Source: Anodontia alba (taxonomy: Eukaryota; Mollusca; Bivalvia; Lucinida; Lucinidae). From it: a DNA stretch of 64,000 nt. The DNA is taken from assembly GCA_964016985.1 (NCBI GenBank), contig OZ024827.1, positions 59,850,181 to 59,914,180 on the forward strand, read 5' to 3'. Numbering within the stretch: position 1 is the first letter of the stretch; each line of letters begins with the position of its first letter. Under the pieces are notes generated by a model that was given only the letters and a program-made list of their open reading frames with translations, made no database searches and was not told where the DNA came from. The translations under genes and the position numbers were made by a program. This document shows positions 56,794 through 64,000 of the stretch, in pieces.

Positions 56794-57316
56794 AAAGGGG
56801 AACGCAACCTTCAAAGGTATTGTACTTTAAAGTAAAGAACTTTACAAACAATGAATTTTGACACAAATTTGATCAAAATCGGTGAAAAATTAAGTAAGTT
56901 ATAGACAATTGAATATTTTAACATTGGTGGTATGGGCGCCGCCAGTTTGAATATTTGATGAGGTTTCATAAAAAATTAAAATTCGTTTCATAAAGGTAGT
57001 TATGCTCATAAAGTTGGTTTATTTTGGGGGAAATGATTGCATGTCACTAGATTAAAAGATCATGAACAATCTGCAGCAAAATTATTCTTAAAAACCCTTT
57101 ATAATTTGGTTTTGCATATTTAATTTGGGCTCTGTGACGTCACAAAGCCTATAATATGGCGGCATCCATGACAACCATTTTAAGTATATTCAAACCACCA
57201 TAACTTCCTTAATTTCCTTATCTCTAGGCCGATTTTAAAAAGTCTTGCATCAAAATAAATGGCTTGTTAAGCACTTTACTCCAAGATATATTTACAACTT
57301 ATATTGCGTTCCCTTT
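56794..57316. mobile_element. DNA transposon remnant with 'aaaggggaacgcaa' inverted ends
   Basis: Left 'aaaggggaacgcaa', right 'ttgcgttcccttt'. The inside has 'gacgtcac' and 'atggcggc', and no transposase ORF. Non-autonomous, about 520 bp. Confidence 0.7.
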
Positions 57317-57359
57317 CAAAGTTATTTTCGACTGACTGGCAATAAGATAATCCTATTCA

Positions 57360-57570
57360 TTAACTTCAGGAGGTTGTATACAATTGGTAGATTTTCCGTC
57401 ATTTTGTACAAAGGAGACAACTTCAGTGACTTCCTGTTTGCTTTCTTGCACATCGAGCGCCCTTGGAAAAGGAGTCTACTCAAAACGGAAAGAATTCGCT
57501 CCTAAGGCGAACAAATTCTTCCCTTTTCCTTTTAGAGTACACCCCTCTTCAACAATAAACGTCATGACGT
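57360..57570. repeat. Palindromic MITE (tagagtag family)
   Basis: 'ggtagattttccgtcatttt', 'gacttcctgtttgctttctt' and inverted 'gaattcgctcc'/'ggcgaacaaattc'. Shares these phrases with about 56440-56650 and 43840-44040. Confidence 0.6.
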
Positions 57571-57722
57571 TGCATCGACGTTAATGTGACGTTGTATAAA
57601 CGTCATGTACCCGCTGGGCTTACTTCTAACACTATGCGCCTATATTGGAAATGGTTAAATCTAGTGATCGACTGAGCGACTAATCGATGTGCGTAAAAGC
57701 GTGACGCTATTCGGGGTCGTAA

Positions 57723-58110
57723 GTCGTCATCTTGATTTTTCGTGACGTCTGCATGACTTTGTTACAGGTCATCAGGTGATCTACAGCACCGAGGGCTACA
57801 GTTTTGATTGTCGCCCAGAAAGGTATGATATAGATGTTTTATTATCCAACTCACGTGACCGGAAGATAGTCAAAAAAATGAGCCCGGGAGATAGTTCTCT
57901 GAGAACTGGTTCAATCTGGCTGGCTTCGCTAGTCGTCGTCTTGATTTTTCATGACATTTTTACAGGCCATCAGGTGATCAACAGCACCGAGGGCTGATAG
58001 CTTTGATTGTCGCCCAGAAAGGTATGATAGAGATGCTTTACTATCCAACACGTGGCCGGGAGATAGTCCAAAATATGAGCCCGGGTGATAGTTCTCTGAG
58101 AACCGGTTCA
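57723..58110 (+). repeat. Direct tandem duplication, ~198-209-bp unit
   Basis: 'catcaggtgat', 'acagcaccgagggct', 'tttgattgtcgcccagaaag' and 'gatagttctctgagaac' recur in order 198 bases apart, with an offset of about 209 at the upstream 'gtcgtc' motif. Flanks look exon-like ('ttacag' before, 'ag|gtatgat' after) but the second copy has a stop. Confidence 0.85.
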
Positions 58111-58445
58111 ATCTCTTTGGCTTTTGTCACGGCCGAAAACGCATTAGATAGTCAAAAATGCATTTTAACCTCATTTGAAGGTTGGGTAACAATCAATGCT
58201 TTATATCTTCTCATATAGTAGGTTCGTTAATAAAATCGAAATAAATTCGCGCCGGTGCGTATTTTGTAGCTAAATAGATCACAGTCTGTCCGTCAGTCGC
58301 AAGTGGATACATGTAGCTCACTCGCGCTCGTGATTTATCCACTTTTATGACTGACCTTCGCCAGTGATCTATTAAGCAACAAATCACTACCAGCATGAAT
58401 CTATTTCTTAGGTAACTTTACTGACTCTAACAGTTTATGCATGAG

Positions 58446-58683
58446 TTAACCCATTTGTGCCAAGCGTCCCATAAAAGGGACATTGGCAAACAATGCAGAT
58501 CCAGATCAGACGCCGCATTTTCTGTGGCGTCTGATCAGAGTCTGCACTGTTTGCATTAAGAACAGGAATTTCATTAAAATATGGTACATGTAATAATAAA
58601 CACTAATCAGACACCCCTTTTACTGGAAATGGACCGGTTCAAGGAGTTAAGATAGAAGAATCCACTCGACATAAATGGGTTAA
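58446..58683. mobile_element. piggyBac-type MITE (TTAA ends) at the stop codon of the thioesterase-like gene
   Basis: TTAACCCATTTGTGCC on the left and AAATGGGTTAA on the right are inverted, with TTAA at both ends, as known for piggyBac-type insertions. The centre is the 'cagatcagacgcc' palindrome. The right TTAA (58680-58683) contains the gene's TAA stop on the minus strand. Confidence 0.75.
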
Positions 58684-59431
58684 ACTTTGTCGTCTCTGAA
58701 AAACTGGAACTTTCCCTGAAACAAGAAGTTATCACCTTTATAAATATGAACAACAGCTGTAGTGGGAGCGGATTCATCTTCCCACGAATACACTTTCAAT
58801 ACATCATCATCAAAACTCTCTCCTGAGTACATCAATTCCATACGACTTATACAGAAGCTATCAAAATCTGAAAATGATGCCAGAAAACCTGTCTTTGAAA
58901 AGTGATACATGGCATCTAAGGAGAATTTTACGTACACGCTCCAGTTGGCATGATTATTGCCATCTAAATCACTTCTAGCCACTTTATAGTCATAAAACGG
59001 AATGTTTTCCGGTTTATCTATTTTTGCAAATTTCAAGGACTGATACGGTTTCGCTGACACAGCGTATTTTTCTTTCCACCAATCAGGAAGAGGTAATGGG
59101 CGACGTGTCTTCCTGTCAATACTGACAACCTGATTAATATTACTCATCAATTCCTGGCCCCCACTTGTCACTACAGATGTTATGGAGTTAAGAGAGGAGT
59201 TGCCTATAAATCCTCCTTGAACCAAGACGTCTAGCGGAGATTTTGGAATCTTTGAGTTGTACATTGCAGGTTCGATATCCAGACGAGATGTCACTAGAAA
59301 AGTTAGCCGGTCATCTGTTAGCTGCGCATAATCTCGGAATACTCGGTCGTTATCGTCTAACGGCCAGTGATGAGCGAAAAATCTGACGGACTCAAGGAAC
59401 TTCATAAGATGCCATGCTTTCGGTTTTCCAT
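58680..59431 (-). CDS. Thioesterase-like last exon
   Basis: The acceptor is ttatctttccag. The first residues (NGKPKAWHLMKFLESVRFF) precede the first internal Met. It ends in TAA at 58682-58680, inside the TTAA of a MITE. Confidence 0.85.
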
Positions 59432-59700
59432 CTGGAAAGATAAATGCTAAATGTACTAGTAATGCTCACATGTGGGTTGGGGTGCGGTGGAATGTTTGTG
59501 TATTTATAATGAAAAGAAATGTCCTGATATTGAAAGTTTTGCAACCCTCGTTGTTGCGTGATATTCCCTCTCTTCCGTTTCAGTAGTTTAACGCTCAGCA
59601 TGCTGGATAAAAAAAATCAGCAGATGACATTTTGAAACATTTTTTTTATTTTTCACAGAAAGCAAACTTTGACATTTCATGCAAATTTACATTACTATGG

Positions 59701-59753
<53 letters not shown>

Positions 59754-62700
59754 GTGCTTAAGCAGGGCTTGATATTCCACGACATTTCACGCACAGTATC
59801 TCCAAACGAAAATAAAATTAATAATTTTACATGTGTTTGTTGACATATTTATTCAGCATGTTTAAAGTTAATGCTACACTGATCCTCCTTCAAAGAAAGA
59901 CAATTTGTCATATTTCGCGTTCCTTACTAGTGGTTTATCTATTCTAAACATAAACTTGCCATTGCAGCACAGCACGGTCAGTTTGTTAGTGGTGCCAGAT
60001 CTAGAGCTCTCGCCAAAGACTATTTCATTGTAGCACTTGAACCTTTAACCCTTAAAAGGCCAATCACATCTGCAGCAGACGACAATTTTTATTTTTTTTT
60101 TCAGAGAAAACAAGTCTTGACAACTCATGTGAATCGTCTGCTTGGCAGACGATTCACATGAAATGTCAAGACTTGTTTTCTCTGAAAAATAAAAAAAATG
60201 AATGTCGTCTGCTACAAATTTTGCTTGGCGCTTTAAGGGTTAAATGTTAAGGTGAATGGATAAACTTGGTAGATTTTTCCACCATTTTATACAAGAGGGG
60301 ACGGGGTGTGTGTGTGTGCAAAGTTTGTAACTTTGCGGTTTTTTTTTCTTTCTTGTTTTTACACCAGGCTCCTTCTGAAAAGGTCTAAAAAGAAGTAATT
60401 TGCTGTCAAGGGGAGCAAATTATTTCCTTTTAGAACAGACCACTTTTCGGAAGCGGGGACCAAGACAATTTCAACAGAGATGCCTCCCCCTTATCAATTA
60501 CCCTTTCCAAAAACGATCATGATCACGATCGCCTAATTATCATCTTTACGACTCAATCTACAAGCTCTATCTTACTAACATTTGGCACTTTACTTGCCGT
60601 ATTTGATTTTATTATAAATAAGCAAGTCTATAAAACATAATCAGTTCTTAAATCGGTTTCAGTATTGCATGTTTTGCCTAGAATACGCCGTCGGGTTCAT
60701 AGGATGCTGTGTACAATATGGCTTTTTAAGCAGAACTGGTAGTTTCAAAGGAGACAACTCTTGTCAATTTTCTTTTGCTCCCTTCTGAAATAAGGTCTGC
60801 TCTAAAAGGGTCTACTCTTGCAAGCCAGTTCTTTATTTTAAGAGTAGACCCCGTTTCCGGTGCTGTGCATCAAATAAATTATACTTAAATGAATGAATGA
60901 ATGAATGAATGAATGTTATATGTCACAAGAAAATATTTCTTTGCTTTCGAAGAAGGCCTTGTAAGACAACTCATGCCTTAGGGTCAGCCAACATAAGTGG
61001 ACAGTTAGATCTGGGTCACTACTGTCAATATTATTTACAGCACCATTGGTTACATGTACAGTGCTGAAGTAGCTACAGACATATGTCTGCTGTTGCTGTT
61101 CGAATATATCACAGTTATCACATTAATCTTTTCCACCCTGAGTTTATGCAATGGACTTTTCCATCACTAAATTCGGACATGTCTATTATTGCAAACAATG
61201 GTGTCAGTCAAATATCAAATCAGAATGGCAATCAGTGTGGACCCTGATGAGACGGCTCATCATGTCGTCTCACCAGGATCTACATTATTTTCATGGGTAT
61301 CTGGTTTGGTCTGATGGGCTGAAATGGTTAACCCTTAAAGCGCTAAGCAAAATTGTGGCAGAGGACACGGTAAAATGTTTCTTTGATTTGGGCTTAACGT
61401 CGCTTTCAACAATCTTTCAGTCATATCGCGACGGTGTCTGGGTGTGACAGGGAGCTCAATGCTCACTTTTAGAGTGCTGCCTCACTGAAATATCACGCCC
61501 CAGACACTTTGACATGATATTCCACCCAGTCACATTATACTGACTCTGAGCTGACCAGTTCTAGCTCTACTTTCTTAATGCTGAGCGCCAAGCGAAAGAG
61601 CAGCTAGTACCATTTTTAAAGTCTTTGGTATGACCCGGTGGGGGATCGAACCCGCAACCTCCCGACCAAGCGGACGCTCTACCACTGAGCCACTGTAAAA
61701 TATGTTGTTGTTTTTATCATTTTTTTCCTGAAATAAGCCTTGGCAATTCATGTGAATCGTCTTCTATACAGACGATTCACATGAAATGTCAAGCCTTACT
61801 CTCTCCGAAATACACAAAAAAATCTAACTGTCATCTGCTGCAGTTATGAATGGCACTTAAAAGGTTCGGTAATGCGTATTAATATGGTTGCTGAAAGATA
61901 AACAGTGTAGACTAAAACTGAACCTAGAAGCAGTCTCGTAGTGTCCTACACCGATTTCTCAGATATGTCTTTTAAATTACAGTCGACTCTCGTTATCTCG
62001 AATTCCAATGGACTCTGAAATACTGCGAGATATCCGTACCTCGACATATCAGATTTGCAGAATTGAGGAAAAATTAAATCGAACAATCACATTTAACAAA
62101 TGTATATGTAATCTGACTCCTGAAGTTAGAGATATATTAACCCTTGTCCTGCTGAATAAATTAAGATGCCACGCCCCCTTCTAATTTTCAGCCAATCAGA
62201 TTACTTGATCCGGATTGTTTCTATAAATTCAAATACGTAATGGCAAACAGTGCAGATCCAGATCAGTTGGCTTCTTCAGAAGCCAACTGATCTGGATCTA
62301 CACTGTTTGCAAAGGCATGGTATATCCGGGTTCAGCAGGACAAGGGTTAAAACTATTGTGGAAAATTCCTCTTTTCCACAATTTTTTTTATCTGTTATTA
62401 GATTTTCATGTTAAAGCAGGGAGCAAATTTTCATCTCGAGATAAGTAGTTATTCGAGATAAGCGAGGTCGAGATAACGAAAGTCAACTGTATACAGAAAT
62501 GACAATTGCTCGACTTTTGCACATGTTTATCAATCACGGTGGAGACTGAGTTACTCGGCGTCAGAGCTGTCTCCTTACAGTTTGCCCAGGGTCATAGTGT
62601 AAATTTTAAGGAGGGAAAGAATCCTACCACTTTTTTACACATATGATATCTATTCTGTATCGAAACACACGCTCCAACTGTATCGTCTTTTCCTTGCAAT

Positions 62701-63097
62701 TTTATAAGATGTGAAGATTTCGTATTGTTCACACACGTGTAAAGTTCGATATATGGAATTCAAACACATGTGTAACTGTTACGTATGCGTACAGACTGTG
62801 CGAACATGCATGTGTAATGTGGTCTGCCTAAAGGACCACGCAGCATGGCCTATCAAACAATTTAGAATATACTGGTACACGGCGAAAAGTGAAAATACAG
62901 ACGGACTTCGCGGCATGCAAGCTGGTCTGAGCCCTCACTATTAGTGTATTTTAAGTACTGGTTTTCCTAGACATCACTTACTTCTCGAATCAAAGTCAGT
63001 ATAAGCCAAGCCGTTGGTGTGTACCAGTGCTTGCACTTTACTTTCGTCAACAGTCATAGTGAAGTTCATCAGCCGCAGGTGATCTAACCGTCGTTGT
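58680..63097 (-). CDS. Hotdog-fold acyl-ACP-thioesterase-like protein (two exons seen, 5' partial)
   Basis: Exons 63097-62982 and 59431-58680 join in phase to give 288 residues plus a stop. The first exon completes a codon begun upstream, so more exons lie beyond the window or are unrecognised. The first part (VHTNGLAYTDFDSR) resembles the N-terminal hotdog of acyl thioesterases. In the second exon SIDRKTRRPLPLPDWW is followed by VARSDLDGNNHANWSVYV, matching the DLDxNxHxN block of plant and bacterial acyl-ACP thioesterases, where Asn and His are catalytic. Hydrolysis of acyl thioesters is the likely activity; the substrate is unknown. Loss of normal activity cannot be excluded. Confidence 0.7.
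59703..59754 (+). repeat. (TTA)n microsatellite
   Basis: About 17 units in the thioesterase-like gene intron. No LINE body was seen beside it. Confidence 0.95.
60045..60243. mobile_element. piggyBac-type palindromic MITE (cagacgaca family), copy 2
   Basis: Starts TTAACCCTTAAAAGGCC, ends GGCGCTTTAAGGGTTAA. Nearly the whole 199 bases is one palindrome centred on 'cgtctgcttggcagacg'. Confidence 0.9.
60244..60490. repeat. Palindromic MITE (tagagtag family)
   Basis: 'ggtagatttttccaccattt', 'ccttctgaaaaggtct', inverted 'aagtaatttgctg'/'gagcaaattattt'. A GT-rich insert is present near 60310. Confidence 0.55.
60884..60915 (+). repeat. (GAAT)n microsatellite
   Basis: About six GAAT/ATGA units. Confidence 0.9.
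61128..61335. mobile_element. MITE of the TTAACCCTTTCTACCCTGAG family
   Basis: 'accctgagtttatgcaatgg' left, 'gggctgaaatggttaaccc' right. The core 'gagacggctcatcatgtcgt' is palindromic. Sister of 51407-51600. Confidence 0.7.
61390..61700 (-). mobile_element. tRNA-derived SINE, second family
   Basis: The minus-strand head 'cagtggctcagtggtagagc' (A box) and 'ttgcgggttcgatccccc' (B box) is followed by a body with 'gcttggcgctcagcattaag' and 'acggtgtctgggtg' inverted. It differs from the SINE at 35.6 kb. Confidence 0.75.
61720..61870. mobile_element. Palindromic MITE (cagacgaca family), copy 3
   Basis: 'aattcatgtgaatcgtct' faces 'agacgattcacatgaaatgt'. It adjoins the SINE and ends near 'ggcacttaaaaggtt'. 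Confidence 0.75.
61980..62489. mobile_element. pogo/Tigger-like MITE with nested insertion
   Basis: Ends CAGTCGACTCTCGTTATCTC and GAGATAACGAAAGTCAACTG are inverted (20 of 22 positions) and flanked by TA on both sides, as for Tc1/mariner-pogo elements. It has no transposase. A second MITE is inserted at 62137-62350. Confidence 0.85.
62137..62350. mobile_element. piggyBac-type MITE nested in the pogo-like MITE
   Basis: Perfect inverted ends TTAACCCTTGTCCTGCTGAA / TTCAGCAGGACAAGGGTTAA. The core 'cagttggcttcttcagaagc' is palindromic. The intact ends suggest recent insertion. Confidence 0.9.
62982..63097 (-). CDS. Thioesterase-like exon (upstream)
   Basis: The acceptor is ctattttcag and the donor is gagaa|gtaagt. 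It encodes about 38 residues including QRRLDHLRLMNFTMTVDESK. It starts after two bases of a codon and ends after one. Only one frame is open. Confidence 0.7.
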
Positions 63098-63249
63098 CTG
63101 AAAATAGAACTCTTATTCAGTATAATACTACCATGTTGGTATAGCTGGACAGCTTAGTGACAAAATCATGCACTTAGTGAAACAAGCATGAAACTTGGCA
63201 TGTATGTTTACAATGGCCAACTTTTATATAAAAGCTCGTTGGCCACGCG

Positions 63250-63320
63250 AAAATTCAAAATGGCGGACAAAATGGCGGCCATTTTGAATGGCGGCCATTT
63301 TCAAAATGGCCGCCGTTTAA
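63250..63320. repeat. ATGGCGGCCATTTTGAA-type short repeats
   Basis: 'aaaatggcgg' and 'ggccatttt' alternate in direct and inverted order within 70 bases. Similar phrases occur in the 138-bp array at 15.8-16.3 kb. Confidence 0.7.
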
Positions 63321-63571
63321 GACTTGCAATCACAGTTTACTACCTAAAACTTCACAGAATTGACCAATTTGTATGTTTTTTGTGTCAAACTGTATGTTTA
63401 TGAAGTCAAGGAATCTAAATTTGCACATATTTTGCTTGTATTTTTTATTCTTGGTTATATTTGTGCCAAATGTGAGAAGAAAACGTCTGCTGTTTGTTAC
63501 CAACTGGCTTTACTGTAGGTCTTGCTGAGACACATATATGCTTGCTGGTTCATTTTTTATGCTGAGCATAT

Positions 63572-64000
63572 TTATTGATGTTTATCTTCACATTTGCAAT
63601 TGCACAGTTCCGTGCATGGAAGGGTGAATTTATAACACTTACATCTTCCACGGCATTCAGTCTGGCAGCCACACTTTGTTAGCTGTTGACAGCTTTCAGC
63701 AATTGGTGGTAAGGTTGTCCATAATATTTGCCAAGAGTTATCTTGCTGCTGCCAACCCCATTGACTAGGACTTTCAAGCTCCATTTGACGTAGTGTCGAC
63801 TGACTCCAAATACAGCCTGCCTGGTATGCAGCACACTTAGTATGTTGAAACAGAGCTGCTCGAGTTGGAGGTATTGTGTCATATGACCTTTGTTTCCTGG
63901 CAAACATATCGAGCCTGACAGCATCAATGTCTGTGGCATGACTAGATCTGTCAAACATGGTGATGACAAACTTTTCCAGAACTTTTTGTTCTTCGTCATC
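63572..64000 (-). CDS. Cysteine-rich protein of a multicopy invertebrate type (partial, runs off the right edge)
   Basis: One frame is open from the window edge to TGA at 63574-63572, about 142 residues. LEKFVITMFDRSSHATDIDA, then FARKQRSYDTIPPTRAALFQ, a W-rich block (WGWQQQDNSWQILWTTLPP), then a Cys cluster with the pattern CGCxxxCxxxCxCxxxxxxCxxxCxCxCE. This layout recurs in unnamed invertebrate proteins, often many per genome, so a transposon origin is possible; I do not know its function. The Cys cluster could bind zinc. It lies upstream of the thioesterase-like exons on the same strand, so it may be nested in that gene's intron. The 5' part is outside the window. Confidence 0.6.
   Translation of the reverse strand, partial: DDEEQKVLEKFVITMFDRSSHATDIDAVRLDMFARKQRSYDTIPPTRAALFQHTKCAAYQAGCIWSQSTLRQMELESPSQWGWQQQDNSWQILWTTLPPIAESCQQLTKCGCQTECRGRCKCYKFTLPCTELCNCKCEDKHQ

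Larger units (their letters stand above)
47351..58445. other. Intergenic region, transposon-rich
   Basis: No convincing gene on either strand. Filled with M1 MITEs, SINE copies, R1-type sequence, a ~600-bp tandem duplication (52.2-53.35 kb) and other MITEs listed separately. Short ORFs here all overlap repeats or lack splice support. Confidence 0.6.

Overview
This is a window of animal nuclear DNA, most likely from a bivalve mollusc. The evidence is AT-rich sequence with GT-AG introns, DEATH/TIR and HSPA12-type HSP70 genes (families expanded in bivalves), tRNA-headed SINEs, a CR1-like LINE, a Ty3/Gypsy relic, dozens of palindromic MITEs, and ~140-190 bp tandem arrays with ACGG-type microsatellites and terminal hairpins like bivalve Pearl/Helentron elements. 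The species cannot be fixed from the sequence alone.

Genes. (1) Plus strand, 208-9386: six exons with matching splice phases encode at least 721 residues arranged as coiled coil, DEATH, TIR, linker, second TIR, and a long polar tail ending in the CaaX-type sequence CIIL. The 5' end lies outside the window. It reads as a membrane-anchored innate-immune adaptor or TIR enzyme. (2) Minus strand, 47350-27610: five exons encode a complete ~591-residue HSPA12-like HSP70 ATPase. (3) Minus strand, 63097-58680: two exons give the 3' part (288 residues) of a hotdog-fold, acyl-ACP-thioesterase-like protein. (4) Minus strand, right edge: a partial cysteine-rich ORF of a multicopy invertebrate type.

Mobile and repetitive DNA fills the rest. 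Introns of the TIR gene and its 3' flank carry copies of a T-rich repeat (called R1 here). At 14.8-18.4 kb lie three consecutive tandem arrays. A broken CR1-like LINE runs from ~19.3 to 24.6 kb, and its 3' region holds three evenly spaced 64-nt hairpins with compensatory base changes. The HSPA12 introns hold another Pearl-like array (28.9-30.0 kb), a SINE, a pair of palindrome clusters (36.5 and 38.7 kb), a deleted Ty3/Gypsy element (39-40.7 kb), a third large array (40.8-42.7 kb), and nested MITEs. From 47.4 to 58.4 kb there is no convincing gene, only MITEs, SINEs and duplications.

Gene models were built by reading splice signals and phases by eye. No alignment, transcript or database search was possible.
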